This document shows, one piece after another, positions 44,985-56,335 of a DNA stretch of 64,000 bases; position 1 is the first letter of the stretch; every line of letters begins with the position of its first letter. The notes below the pieces were generated by a model that saw nothing but the letters and a program-made list of their open reading frames with translations, did not search any database and was not told where the DNA came from. The translations under genes were made by a program, and so were the position numbers. The stretch is from NCBI GenBank assembly GCA_024291935.2, contig CM044306.1, positions 23,519,501 to 23,583,500 of the forward strand, in the 5' to 3' direction. The DNA comes from Okapia johnstoni (Eukaryota > Chordata > Mammalia > Artiodactyla > Giraffidae).

Positions 44985-45183
44985 TGTTTTTTTTTTAATA
45001 TTTATTTATTTATTTTGGCTGTGCCAAATCTTAGCTACAGCACATGGATCTTCAATCTTCGTTGCAGCATGTGGGATCTTTACTTGCCATATGTGGGCTC
45101 TAGCTCCCTGACCAGGGATGGAACGCAGGCCTCCTGATAGGGAGCACAGAGTCTAAGCCACTGAACCACCAGGGAAGTCCCTA
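44985..45183 (-). mobile_element. CHR-type SINE
   Basis: Antisense copy: TATTTATTTATTTATTTTGG tail on the left and CACCAGGGAAGTCCC head complement on the right. Confidence 0.88.
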
Positions 45184-45530
45184 CTGGGGTTTTTTAATAC
45201 TTTTTATTTTTAATTAATTTCAAACTTATAGAAAAGTTTAGGTACCACAATACCTAGAATTATTATATACCACTGTAAGCTTTTGTCATCCATAGATTCA
45301 TCAATTATAAGCTTTTGTCACATTTGGTTTATTATTTTCTATTTATGTAAATTTACGTATTTTTTCCAAATCATCTGAGAGTAAGTTGCAGATATCATAC
45401 TTCTTTTCCCATTAATAGTTCAGTAGTATTTCCTAAGAGTGAGGATATTTCCTTAACACGTTATCAAAATGAGGAAAGTTAACAAAGATACGAGCTCTAT
45501 TTTTTTAAGTGAAAAGTGAACTCTAATTCT
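45184..45530 (-). mobile_element. Ancient L1-like fragment
   Basis: TTATAGAAAAGTTTAGGTAC, CATCTGAGAGTAAGTTGCAG and TTAACACGTTATCAAAATGA resemble antisense L1M 3' DNA. Family uncertain. Confidence 0.45.
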
Positions 45531-45689
45531 GTTTTTTTGTTTTTTTTTAAGGAAAGTAGAAAGTACTGGGGAAGAAGGGCTGTCTAGGATTAAGGCCTCC
45601 CCTTCTCCTTCCTCTCTCTCTGCCAAAGTTCAGGATATTCTTCAAAAGCTGAGGTCGTGGTGGGGAAGGCAGTGCCTGGCTGAGGGCTG

Positions 45690-46390
45690 AGTGTGCCTGT
45701 TCTCCCTCCGTGCCCCACTGGCAGCATAAATTTCTCTCACCCATGTCTGTGCCTCACGTTGTCGGAAAGCTGGAAGCCCTCTGAGCAGGATGGCTTTGTT
45801 CTACCACGTCCCGGAGGGAGGAGGAAACCCCGTCCGCCGGAAGTCCAAGTTGGAAGGAAAGGTGAGGCCCAGGAAGTGGGAAGATGGCTCCTGGGACCCA
45901 TAATCAAGCTTCGGCATTTCGGGGCTGCATGAAGAAGGGAAAAAGACGAGCCGCGGAGGTAGAGTCAGATTTGCACACCCCGGGTCCTGGGACCATCCTG
46001 CTCGGCTGAGTGGACTACCAAACGAGGGTGTCTTGGAGCTGCACTTCACCTCAGCCAGGCAATCGACAGGAGAAGCAGCGAGCGAGACCGACAGACTGTC
46101 ACTGGCAAAATGAACTGTCACCTCCCATTTTTCAGAGGCGCCGCGCGATGAATTGCAGCCTTGAACCGTGCGGCCCGCTGCTGATTGAGTTCCGCTGTCT
46201 TAGAACCCCTTCGAACAAGGCGAGTTCATTTCAGACTGACGTCCCACTGCTTATCAATTTAGGAGCCAGTAAAATTAACCGCTTCGGAGCTGATTCGCTC
46301 CCTTCCCCTGCTTGGATTGCGCATCCAGAAAGGTCACCAAATAAATCTCTCTCTGGGTCCTACTAGCAAAATATGCAGCTTGGAGACAGG
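45690..46390. promoter_or_regulatory. Candidate regulatory block, CpG-bearing and repeat-free
   Basis: About 700 bp between old repeats, with many CpG sites (for example around 45820-45840 and 46135-46180), a CRE-like TGACGTC at 46239-46245 and homeodomain-like TGATTGA and ATCAATTTA cores. Overlapping short frames on both strands show no known protein. Could be an enhancer or an uncharacterised exon/promoter. Confidence 0.35.
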
Positions 46391-46636
46391 GTCTCAGAAG
46401 AGTAGACTTGAGCCAGACATAGCCCAAGCCTGAAAGGTTGCCAGGCCCCCTCACAGCCACCCGTCCATGGCAGTGATGTGACAAGACAGGCCTTTGCTAG
46501 CTCCGCTCCCACCAAGTCAGCTTCTGCTCTCAAGAGATATAGGGTTGGGTGCAGTTAGGTGGCTGAGAGGGGAGGTGCTGCAGAAGACCCCCTAGCCTTT
46601 CAACAGAGACCTCTGTATACGGCTTGGTTTCCCATC

Positions 46637-47262
46637 TGCTATGGACTGAATATTTGTGACCCACCCCTACTCATATGTTGAAACCCTAATCCCCAATATA
46701 ATGGTATATGATAGTGGGCACTTGGAAAGTTGTTGGTCAGTCATTAAGTCCTGTCCAACTCTTGCGACCCCCATGAACTGCAGCACACCAGGCTCCCTTG
46801 TCCTCCACTGTTCTCCGGGAGTTTGCTCAAACTCATGTCCATCAGGTCGGTGATGCCATCCAACCATCTCATCCTCTGTCTCCACCTTCTCCTGCCCTCA
46901 ATCTTTTCCAGCATCAGGGTCTTTTCCAGTGAGTCTGTTCTTTGCATCAGATGGCTAAAGTATTGGAGCTTCAGCATCAGTCCTTCAAATGAATTTTTAG
47001 GGTTAAATTAAGTCATGAGAGTGGGGATCCCATGATGGAATTAATGCCCTTAGCGAAATGAAGAGAAACTGAAACCTTTTTTTCTTGGTCATGTGAGGAG
47101 AATACACCAAGGAGATGGCAGCCATCTGTAAACCAGGAAGAGGACTCACCAGGAACCTGACCATGCTGGCACCCTGATCTTGGAATTCCAGCCTCCAGAA
47201 CTGTAAGAAACAAATGTTTATTGTTTATGCCACCCAGTCTGTGGTATTGTATTATATCAGCC
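46637..47262 (+). mobile_element. MaLR-type LTR (MST/MLT1-like), split by BovB
   Basis: Starts TGCTATGGACTGAATATTTG with CATATGTTGAAACCCTAATC, and ends CAGCCTCCAGAACTGTAAGA..CCACCCAGTCTGTGGTATTG, the order of an ERVL-MaLR LTR. Solitary LTR with no internal viral genes. The BovB at 46729-46999 is inside it. Confidence 0.65.
46729..46999 (-). mobile_element. BovB 3' end fragment
   Basis: Minus-strand BovB tail encoding the end of ORF2 (frame 46977-46744, [16 protein letters not shown]). 5'-truncated to about 270 bp. Confidence 0.9.
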
Positions 47263-47867
47263 CTAAGTCAACATCCTCTGGACCTTACAAGTGGGAGATG
47301 CCTGTCAAGTGTCTATTAAACCCAATAAGACTTAATTGCTTTAATATCAATAAGTAGTTTGCATGGACAGGGAAAAGGGATGTTTGTACAAGGACAACTT
47401 TACTGTCATAGTTATTCATGGGGCTCCAGCCCATGCTAGAAACCCACTAGCAAGTTGAAGTACAGCAGAGCAGAGTCCTTTGTCTCCAGAATAAAAAATG
47501 TCTTCTGCCATCCCTGCCCTACGTACACGCGTGTGCGCACACACAGACCCCTCTTCTGCTCACAGAGATCTGTCCAGTGAGTCTAATTAGCAAATCTTAG
47601 GGCTTCTCCTCTATATCTAGGGCACAAATGGTTTCGTCAATACTCTTTTGAACCTCTTCTCACCACAGGAGATTGCACAGCGTTGGTTTGTGGAGATACA
47701 ACTGAATCACTCTTACTACAACTTGAAGATATAAAGGTGATTTTAAGGGGAAGGTGAGATGATGTCTGCGTCCCAAATTAGTGGTCTCTGCTGCCCGAAG
47801 AGAATGTGTTCATGTTCCTGTTCTCATCCTAATGGTTTATTTCTGTGTTTTCATTGGGGACTTTTGG
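47263..47867. other. Upstream DNA with a Z-DNA-prone run
   Basis: No repeat family or exon recognised. The alternating purine-pyrimidine run is listed separately. Confidence 0.4.
47520..47545. repeat. 26-bp alternating pyrimidine-purine run
   Basis: ACGTACACGCGTGTGCGC followed by CA units: every step alternates, with CG-rich centre, which favours left-handed Z-DNA. Confidence 0.9.
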
Positions 47868-48058
47868 CCCTACACTTGGAGTGAGAAGACCTAGTTTTCA
47901 GCTCTGGCTCTGCCTTTCCTAGCTAAATGACTTGAGCAAATTGCCTATCTAAACCTCATCTTCCCCATCTGTAAACCCAAACAAATTGTTAACAAGTCAA
48001 GTAATGTCATGTTTGTGAAAACCTTAGTAAACTACAAAGTTATGTACAAATGCTGGAG
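47868..48058 (+). mobile_element. MIR SINE
   Basis: TCAGCTCTGGCTCTGCCTTT, AATGACTTGAGCAAATTGCC and CTTCCCCATCTGTAAAC match sense MIR. Confidence 0.85.
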
Positions 48059-48099
48059 TTTATTCATTTTAGTCTCAGCAACAAAAGAAGAACCTGAGA

Positions 48100-48420
48100 A
48101 TAAATGCCACACAGTATCTCAAAATTTGATCCATTAATTCTACTTCTAGGAATTTGTCCCACAAAAATGCTCTGATCAGCAAAAGGATGTTTGTGTGAGG
48201 AATTTCACTGCAGCTTTTTTAAAAATTGGGGATAACCTAAATGTTGTCAATAGAGAATTGGGTAAATAATGATGCATATATACTATGTAATACTGTGCAA
48301 TAGTAAATATAATGAGATAAAGTAAATAAAAAATTCTTATGGTTACAATATTCATGCATCAATGCCAAAGTATATAAATTAACAGGTGTGGTTATCACAT
48401 CATTAGATACTTGAGTCACA
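48100..48420 (+). mobile_element. Ancient L1 ORF2 end fragment
   Basis: TTGATCCATTAATTCTACTT, AGGAATTTGTCCCACAAAAA and AGAGAATTGGGTAAATAATG resemble an old L1M ORF2 end. Confidence 0.6.
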
Positions 48421-48718
48421 TGTGATAGAAAAATATCTTCAGCTAAGTCTCAGAGAAATAACCTAAGCTTTAAACAAAATGGGATCATCCCACATATAAT
48501 GCATGGATTTCCATTTGCTATATCCTGGATATTTCTTTATGTCAGTCCATTTTTACTTTTATAATTTTTTAAAATTTACATAATAAAACATTGGCCATCA
48601 ATTATTAAGATAGTTCTCTGGGTTAACTATTGAAGAAAGAAAAGAGATTTGTAGGTAGCTTATATGTGTTTTTAGGAATACAAATCTATAATTTTCTGAT
48701 AGTGTAAGCTGAATGCTG

Positions 48719-49311
48719 AAGATCACTGCAGACAGTGACTGCAGCCAAGAAATTAAATGATGGTTGCTCCTTGGGAGAAAAGCTATGACAAACCTAGACA
48801 GCATATTAAAAAGCAGAGATTACTTTGCCAACAAAAGTCCGTATAGTCAAAGCTATGGCTTTTCCAGGAGTCATGTATGGATGTGAGAGTTGGACCACAA
48901 AGAAAGCTGAGCACCAAAGAATTTATGCTTTTGAACTGTGAACAGTTGGAGAAGACTCTTGAGTGTCCCTTGAACCTCAAGGAGATCAAACCAGTCAATC
49001 CTAAAGGAAATCAACCCTGAATATTCATTGGAAGGACTGATGCTGAAGCTGAAGCTCTAATACTTTGGCCACCTGATGCAAAGAGCCAGGGTCTGATTGG
49101 AAAAGACCCTGATACTGGGAAAGATTGAGGGCAGGAGAAGGGGATGACAGAGGGTAAGATGGTTGGATGGCATCTCCGACCCAATGAACATGAGCAAGTT
49201 CTGGGAGATAGTGAAGGACAGGGAGGCCTGGTGTGCTGCTGTCCATGAGTTGGTTGCAAAGAGTTGCAACAAGTTGGTCACAAAGAGTTGGACATGACTG
49301 AGCGACTGAAC
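48719..49311 (+). mobile_element. BovB 3' end, about 590 bp
   Basis: From ACTGCAGACAGTGACTGCAG to ACATGACTGAGCGACTGAAC. The C-terminal ORF2 frame is disrupted by small indels, and a short local duplication (AAGTTGGTCACAAAGAGTTG) occurs near 49269-49288. Confidence 0.92.
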
Positions 49312-49324
49312 AATAGTGTAAGAG

Positions 49325-49535
49325 CAGCCTCTTGTTATAAGCTGAAACAGCCCTAACCCAAGAATCAGGTGTCCAGCACTCTTGTCCTAGCTCTGCTATT
49401 AACTTACAACATGATATCAACTGAATCACTTATCTGGGCCAAAGTTTCCACATCCAGAAAATGAGAGTGTTAAAGTACACATTCTCTAAGGTCCCTTCAA
49501 GCTGAAAATTCAGTGGTTCTATGGAATCACTTTTC
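49325..49535 (+). mobile_element. MIR SINE
   Basis: CTTGTCCTAGCTCTGCTATT and CACATCCAGAAAATGAGAGT match MIR; decayed. Confidence 0.7.
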
Positions 49536-50479
49536 AAAGATTTAATAAATGGTGTTTATATATAATAATAGTTCCTGGTCATTTCTGGAACTAACAGGAA
49601 GACTTTAGCAAGACTTAAATACTCCACTTACATGCAGGGCAATACACTAAGAAATTTTTAAAATCTAAACAAAAAGGTGGTTGTCCTCAAGAAACCTATA
49701 ATTTAAAAAAGAAAATGACACTTGAATTAATAGAAATATAGGAGTATCAGGTTTTACAAAAGGAATGTACACAGCAAGATGGCTGTGTTAAATCAGTGGA
49801 ACTTGAATTTATGGTCCTAGAAGCCCTAGGGTTTCTCAGAAGGATTCTGAAGCTGCTTTCAGGACAGGGCAAGAGGATAAGGAAGTGAATAGTGCCTCCT
49901 CCCAATACCTGGTTTAACCAAACTAGATCTGCCCTCCCCTGCATCATGCGTCTAGGAAATCTAAGGAAGATTTCTAAAGAAATAGGGCTGCTACAATAAA
50001 GTTGTGAAAACCGCTGGCCTAAATGATTTCTAAAGGCCAGTTCTGTCTTTAAATTTTCACAATTTTATGATTCTAAGATGTATGTAAATTAAGTTTTTAT
50101 ATTCTGCATTCAATTTTGCATGTACACGGGAAATTAACTTTGTAAAGGTTAATTCTCTTGTAAAACAAATAATTATTTTGTAATATGAATAATGAACCCT
50201 AGGTGTATCTGTTAAACACACTCAGATTTACCTGTCCTGAATTTTCTGAACATGAGGAATGTTTGTAATTACAGAAGAATAGTTGAGAAAAGAATTGGAT
50301 GAGGCAGGCAAAAGAGTTATAAAAAAGATTCACAAAATCCCTGGGGCACCATGGAGAAGCTGTTGGTTTCAGCATAAGACCAAAGATACTGACCTGGAGC
50401 CAGAACGCCTGAGCTCTGCCATTGAAATGAGTCATTTCTGTTTCACAGGACTCACCTCAGAATTGACACAATTGGTAAT
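49536..50479. other. Single-copy upstream DNA
   Basis: Nothing recognised except a local 14-bp direct repeat AATTGACACAATTG at 50461-50474 and 50477-50490. Confidence 0.4.
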
Positions 50480-50672
50480 TGACACAATTGATGAGTGCTT
50501 TCTTTGTATTATTTCATTTAATCCTCCCAACTCCATGAGATGGGTATGATTTTTCTCTCCATTTCCCAGAAAACTGGAACCAGAGGTGGTTAAGTACCTT
50601 GTTCAAGGTCACAGAGCCAGGATTCAAACCCAGGGACTGTGACCGCAAAGCCCACACTCTCAGCCACCACAA
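50480..50672 (-). mobile_element. MIR SINE
   Basis: TTATTTCATTTAATCCTCCC, AACTCCATGAGATGGGTATG, CAAGGTCACAGAGCCAGGAT: antisense MIR in correct order. Confidence 0.85.
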
Positions 50673-50779
50673 AGTCTTCTCCAAGTTAGGGTCAACTGTA
50701 TGGCAGACTCTTTCAGGAGAAAGGAGCCAGCCCTGTGCTTGATTGGCATGAGGCTAGCTGTCAAGGGGGCAGGAGTCAT

Positions 50780-50872
50780 CTAATAAATCCCCTTTGCTGT
50801 ACAGAGGAGGGACTGAGACCACCAGAGAGATAGGTGAGCTGTTCAGGGCATTGAAGCCAGATTTGGAACTAA
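50780..50872 (-). mobile_element. MIR SINE fragment
   Basis: CAGAGGAGGGACTGAGACC and AGCCAGATTTGGAACT resemble antisense MIR. Confidence 0.55.
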
Positions 50873-50927
50873 ATATTTTCTTGAGTTTACGTATGGGAAA
50901 CTAGCTTTTTAACTTATTTAAAGCACC

Positions 50928-51126
50928 ATGCTCCTGCTCATGGTCATTCGCTCTGTCGTGTCTGACTCTTTGTGGCCCATGGACTGTAGCCTGCCAGGCT
51001 CCTCTGTCTATGAAATTGTCCAGGCAAGAATACTGGATTGGGTAGCCATTTCCTCCTCCAGGTGAACTTCCCAACCCAGAGATCAAACCCTTCTCCTGCA
51101 TTATCACTGAGTCACCTAGGAAGCCC
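50928..51126 (-). mobile_element. Bov-tA SINE with 9-bp duplication
   Basis: Minus-strand copy. TAAAGCACC at 50919-50927 and 51127-51135 brackets it. Confidence 0.93.
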
Positions 51127-51550
51127 TAAAGCACCCCTACACATTAATTATTGTTAAGCCTATTATTTGCTACAATATTTAGTAGACTAAAGGCTCTAAT
51201 CCAAAGCTTAAGGTTATGGACAGCAGCAGACACCATCATCCACAAAGTGCATTTAATTCATGAAACCTGACTCACATCTAGAAGCCTAATTAGACAGTGT
51301 AACATTAGTTTCCCAGCCTCTGCAGTACACACATACACACACACAGACACACACAGACACACACACACACACACACACCAGAAATAGTGGGAATGGACCA
51401 AATGCTAGTATTATATTTTTTAGAACCTTCTTAAACCTTTGTCAAATTGAAAGAACTGGCATCTTGTCCTGTATACTTACCTGATTATCAGTAAAGAACT
51501 TCTAAAAGTGCCTTTTGTATTACTTATTTTGTAAATTACTAGTTCTACAC
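51127..51550. other. Single-copy DNA with CA microsatellite
   Basis: The microsatellite is at about 51327-51379. Nothing else recognised. Confidence 0.4.
51327..51379. repeat. CA microsatellite (with GA/TA variants)
   Basis: About 26 units of AC with two AGAC interruptions; likely polymorphic. Confidence 0.93.
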
Positions 51551-51681
51551 CCTGGAGAAGAAAATAGCAACCCACTCCAGTGTTCTTGCCTGGGAAATCC
51601 TGTGGACAGAGGAGCCTGGTGGGCTACAGTCCATGGGGGTCACAAAGAGTCAGACACAACTGAGTGACTAAATAACAACAA
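51551..51681 (+). mobile_element. Bov-A SINE body, 5'-truncated
   Basis: Begins CCCTGGAGAAGAAAATAGCA, without the tRNA head, and ends GAGTGACTAAATAACAACA. TTCTAC occurs on both sides. Confidence 0.88.
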
Positions 51682-52439
51682 ATTCTACTCCTTATCTATT
51701 TTTCTTGGTGGGTATTTGTCCTTTTATTTTCCTATAGACTTTTAAGAATTTTTTATATAGTAAGAGTATTAACCCATTAACCAAAGACCATTTCAAAATG
51801 TCAGATTTTGCTAGGAGCCAGTCCTGATCTGATTAACCCAGTTGAGTTTCCCTTTGTTTGGCATCCCCCAGTACTTGCATATCACATTTATTCCACATGT
51901 ACATACCTCCCCCCACCTTTTTCTTTTTTCACACTCCCAGCAGCAGAATTGTGTCTGTTAGGGAGAAGGTCTACTGGAGAGCTCTCAGATGTCAAGGGCA
52001 AACAAACACCAGTGGTCTGGGATCTGGAGATGAAGGCACAGATGCCAGGAAGTGGGTGGTCTACCTTCTTCAAGAATATGAGAAAGGTCTAAACATCATG
52101 AAATCAGTTAGCAAGATGGGGTGGTGGAATCAGATCCCAGATGACAGGAGTCTACTGCTCAGGAAGACATTTATAGTCACATCACAAGTCAACAACACAC
52201 ATCTAAATGACCTTGATCTTCTTTTATACTTCCTGCCTAGGTAGGAGGATGTGGTCTCAGGAGCTAGCACTGCAGATATGAATAAAAAGCGTTAGCTGCT
52301 TAAGGAAGTAGCTACATTTAGGTCTCTAGCTGTTATTACAGATAATTGTGTTCTAGGTGTTACTAAATATATTTACTGCAATTGGTTGGGCAGATTCTCT
52401 AAGTAGCTTACTCAATACTCACACTTCTTTATTTCTAGC
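51682..52439. other. Single-copy upstream DNA
   Basis: Overlapping frames at 51808-52244 have no recognised motif. 51700-51800 resembles antisense L1 (TTAAGAATTTTTTATATAGT) weakly. Confidence 0.35.
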
Positions 52440-52700
52440 AGAGTTGCCTCTCGTGATAAAACTGAAAGTACCAGATTCTTGCTTTCCCAGGTTCACTTGA
52501 AGCTAAAGACAGCCACAAGAGCCAGTTCTGGCCAATGAGAGGTAAGAGGAAGACCACACTGGAAATGTCTGGGGACACTTGTCTTCCAGTTAAAAGGATG
52601 AGCATCGTGCCTGTGAACATGGTTGTGTGAGGACATGATTTCTTCAACTATGGCAACCATAGTTCCACGTCTAAAGACCAAGAGCCAATGATGAGGCTAA
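52440..52700. mobile_element. Ancient MER/MLT-like repeat, uncertain
   Basis: GCCAGTTCTGGCCAATGAGA resembles a recurrent motif of ancient LTR-type repeats. Ends not defined. Confidence 0.35.
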
Positions 52701-52974
52701 AGAAACAAAAGGATGAAAGAAGTCTGGTCAGCTGTAGTAGTTTGCAGCTGTGAACCAAACTAAGACCTTTACACTTCTTTTGCGAGACAGTGAAAGCTGC
52801 TATTGAGGCTTTTAAATATTCTTCTTACCTGCCAATGAAAGCATTTTGATATATTAAAAATGCAAAACTATCCAGAAGCTAAAATTGTAAATATATAAAA
52901 TATGTTAGTGTGTAGATAAGGACTGGATGGTATAATGACTGATAACAGGATATTCTACTGAGAGGTGGGAAAAG

Positions 52975-53112
52975 GAGGCACAGGGTTCAGTTCTGGACAT
53001 TCTGATTTAATTAGCCTGGGAGGACCCAAATATCGGTTTTGAGTTGTTACTGTTTTTTTTAATGCCCTCTGGGTGATGCTAATATGTACAGGCAGGTTTG
53101 AGAACCTGTGAT
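52975..53112. mobile_element. MER5A-like hAT element
   Basis: ATTCTGATTTAATTAGCCTG, CTGGGTGATGCTAATATG and GGTTTGAGAACCTGTG follow MER5A order (…GTTTGAGAACCACTG end). Confidence 0.6.
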
Positions 53113-53197
53113 CTAGTCCAGCTCACTCTTTGTGTTACATTTGAAGAAACTGAGAATCAAGCAATGTGATTGGTAGAAACCATATTATGCAAAGGTG

Positions 53198-53412
53198 GTT
53201 TCCCTGGTAGCTCAGCTGGTAAAGAATCCGCCTGCAATGTGGGAGACCTGGGTTCAATCCCTGCGTTGGGAAGATCCCCTGGAGGAGGGCATGGCAACCC
53301 ACTCCAGTATACTTGCCTGGAGAATCCCCACGGACAGAGGAGCCTGGCAGGCTGCAGTCCATGGAGTCACAAAGAGTCGGACATGACTGAGCGACTAAGC
53401 ACAGCACAGCAA
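53198..53412 (+). mobile_element. Bov-tA SINE
   Basis: Head GGTTTCCCTGGTAGCTCAGC, body and GCGACTAAGCACAGCACAGC tail. Well preserved. Confidence 0.93.
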
Positions 53413-53917
53413 GCCAAGAGAGGATTGTGCAACAGTCTTCAGGGTCACTTCTTCCTTCTACCTCAGCCCCTCTGGATATGCAGTGTCTTCTAAGTCCTTT
53501 CTGCACTGAGCCCTCAAATATTGCACCCTCCAAGGCAAGGTTCTATGTCCTTTCCTAGGCCCCTATCCTGATCAAAACTCTCATTCCCTCAGGGATCTGC
53601 TGGGCAACCAGCAAACTAATCTTGAATGAATTCCAGCCAAGATGTTAATGACAGATAATGGCTTAATGCATTACTCCTCCCAGATAACATTTCCAGTTTA
53701 ATAGAAGTCTTTTAATGCCTAACCCAAAGGAAGCAGCCTGAAAAGTGCAGAGACTGCAAATACCTGGCACCTCTTCCCCTCCTGTGTCCCTAGAAGGCAT
53801 CTCCAAACTGTGACCTAGGCTTTCTGAGAAGTCAGTCCACAGGGCTCTGGACCCCACCAACCAGTGATGGGAGTGATCTTCTAAGATGAAATCTGTTGTT
53901 GAACAAATATTTACTGG
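53413..53917. other. Single-copy upstream DNA
   Basis: No repeat or exon recognised. Confidence 0.4.
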
Positions 53918-54055
53918 GGAGTAAGGAGACTTGAATCCTACTCTGGGGCTTTGGCATTATCTGGATATATGGCCTTAAACAAACTATTAAACATTTCCAG
54001 GTCTCAGTTTCCTTATCCATAGAATGGCATTAGAATTGAGCTTCTCCGCTGAGTA
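53918..54055 (+). mobile_element. MIR SINE
   Basis: GAGACTTGAATCCTACTCTG and CTCAGTTTCCTTATCCATAG match MIR. Confidence 0.75.
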
Positions 54056-54139
54056 GCACATGATCTGCCAGAGACTCTCAAAATCTGACCTGATAACGCT
54101 CCAAGCTGGTTGTTGCTACTAAGTACCTCTTCCCTTTAC

Positions 54140-54235
54140 TCCTCACTAGGGAAGGAAATTCACCTAAAGCAGGGACATCACCTTTCCAGCTCTATTATGT
54201 CCCTAAAACGCCCTGCAGAAATAAAGTAAACCAGC
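54140..54235 (+). mobile_element. L2-like 3' fragment
   Basis: AAAGCAGGGACATCACCTTT..TATGTCCCTAAAACGCCC resembles the L2 3'UTR. Weak. Confidence 0.35.
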
Positions 54236-54439
54236 ATTTGGGGCGCCTGCTAAGAGGCCAAATCCCATGCCACTGGGAGCCCAATGATGTGGTTCAAGGA
54301 GTCCAAGAGTGGCCCAGTGGAGAGTATTCTATCAGTCAGAGGGGCAGAGCCTCTATGCAAGATCTGTCAGGAATCGGTGTGACCATTCCAGAAGACACAT
54401 CAAGTGGGGAAAAAATCAGGTGTGCAGATAACGTTTAGT

Positions 54440-55050
54440 AAATGCCTTTCTAATTCTCAGTGCTCCACGAAGGAATCTCAGAGATTAAATTAAGCTGTTA
54501 ACCCTCTAGGCGTTCCTGTCGTTTATTGTTAAGGAATTAATAGGAATGTGGGAATGCAGATGGCCTGGCTGTCAGCTCGGAGAGGCGATTTTTCTGATCT
54601 CCGCGGACGTTTCCAGCATCTTTCATTAAGCGCTCATGTACCAATTTGTCATTTTAACTGAGCAGGAAAGAAACTCCCACTGAACTCCCTAGCTCAGGTG
54701 CTGGGAGTTAAATCCTCCCACGACAAGGCCTACAGGGTCGCATCCGCGGGGGAGGCTCTGGCTTCCCGAGGTGGTGAGTGGCCTCTGATGGAGGTGGGGT
54801 GGAGCGGAGCCACTCCAGGAAGGAAGTCGGCATCCCCAAACCTAGCTGTCCTGGGCACAGGTTTCAGGGGACCGCAGAAGAGCCGGCTCTAGAAATACTA
54901 AACAGAGCAGAGATGCGAAGAAACTTATTTCCTCTAGCGCGCCGCTCAACGAGGGGAGGCGCCACCTACAGGACAGAGAAAGACCTGCAACCTGATCTGG
55001 AGAATTCAACCGCTCGATGGCAGGGATTGACCGGCCCCTCCTCTTTCTCA
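54440..55050. promoter_or_regulatory. Candidate regulatory block with homeodomain- and TEAD-like sites
   Basis: Repeat-free. The left part (54515-54680) has TTTATTGTTA (54522-54531), GGAATTAATAGG, GTGGGAATG, TCATTAAGCGCTCATG and TTGTCATTTTAACTG; the right part is CpG-rich (CATCCGCGGGGG, TCTAGCGCGCCGC). Overlapping frames on both strands show no known protein. Function is inferred. Confidence 0.4.
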
Positions 55051-55057
55051 GCCCCTG

Positions 55058-55285
55058 ACGTTTATCCAGTGCTTTTCTCGTGTCAGACACTGTCGTAAGC
55101 GCTTAACATATATTAACGCTTTTAAACTTGACAACCACCCTATGAGGTAGGTTTATGGTGTCGTCCTTGTTCTATAGACTAGAAAGCTACAGCTCCGAGA
55201 GTAACATGCGCAGTCACACAGTTGGTAAGTGGGAGGCTGGAATCCCAGCCCTGAGAGTCTGGCTCAGAGCCTGAATGCTCACCAA
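55058..55285 (-). mobile_element. MIR SINE
   Basis: GACACTGTCGTAAGCGCTTA, CAACCACCCTATGAGGTAGG, CAGTCACACAGTTGGTAAGT: antisense MIR, nearly complete. Confidence 0.9.
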
Positions 55286-55450
55286 GCATTACCCTAAAGA
55301 GGGTGTGGTGGAATAGAGTCAGTCCTAACTCCTGCCATGATTCACAGTGTAACCCAGGGCCAAGTATTTGACTTAGCCTTCAATTCTGCACCTTGGCGTT
55401 CCCATGTTTTTTAGACTCCCTTAGGTAGCTCAACATTCAGAGAACTAAGA

Positions 55451-56118
55451 TCATGGCATCCAGTCCCATCACTTCATGGCAGATAGATGGGGAAACAGTG
55501 GAAACAGTGGCGGACTTTATTTTTGGGGGGTTCCAAAATCACTGCTGATGGTGACTGCAGCCATGAAATTAAAAGACGCTTACTCCTTGGAAGGAAAATT
55601 ATGACCAACCTAGACAGCATATTAAAAAGCAGAGACATTACTTTGCCAACAAAGGTCCGTCTAGTCAAGGCTATGGTTTTTCTAGTAGTCATGTATGGAT
55701 GTGAGATTTGGACTTTAAAGAAAGCTGAGCGCTGAAGAATTGATGCTTTTGAACTGAGGTGTTGGAGAAGACTCTTGAGAATCCCTTGGACTGCAAGGAG
55801 ATCCAACCAGTCCATCCTAAAGGAAATCAGTCCTGGGTGTTCTTTGGAAGGACTGATTTTGAAGCTGAAACTCCAATACTTTGGCCACCCGATGCAAAGA
55901 GCTGACCCATTTGGAAAGACCTTGATGCTGTGGAAAATGGAGGGCAGGAGGAGAAGGGGACGACGGAGGATGAGATGGTTAGATGGCATCACTTACTCAA
56001 TGGACATGAGTTTGGGTAAACTCCAGGAGGTGGTGATGGACAAGGAGGCCTGGTGTGCTGCAGTTCATGGGGTCGCAAAGAGTCGGACATGACTGAGTGA
56101 CTGAACTGAACTGAACTA
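55451..56118 (+). mobile_element. BovB 3' end, about 670 bp
   Basis: Starts at CATGGCATCCAGTCCCATCA, encodes the post-RT region (TSWQIDGETVETV) and the C-terminal domain (frames 55487-55735 and 55775-56092), broken by a frameshift near 55535 and a stop (TGA) at 55733-55735. Ends in repeated GAACT. Truncated. Confidence 0.95.
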
Positions 56119-56209
56119 GATATGTGGAGAGAAAATTGTTGTTAAGGTAATCTTGTGTAATAACAAAAGGGGGGAGGGAGTAAGGGTGGCAGAGCTTGTG
56201 TAGCTCCCA

Positions 56210-56335
56210 TCTTCAGTTTATAGATGAGAATTATAGAGAGAAGGACCCAACCATGATGACATTCTCAGTGACAGGGCAAGAACTAGAATCCAGGTCTTAT
56301 GACTCCATGTTTTTCACTCATACAGCACCTCCTCT
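56210..56335 (-). mobile_element. MIR SINE fragment
   Basis: TTATAGATGAGAATTATAGA, GACAGGGCAAGAACTAGAAT and CAGGTCTTATGACTCCATG read as antisense MIR. Confidence 0.7.
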
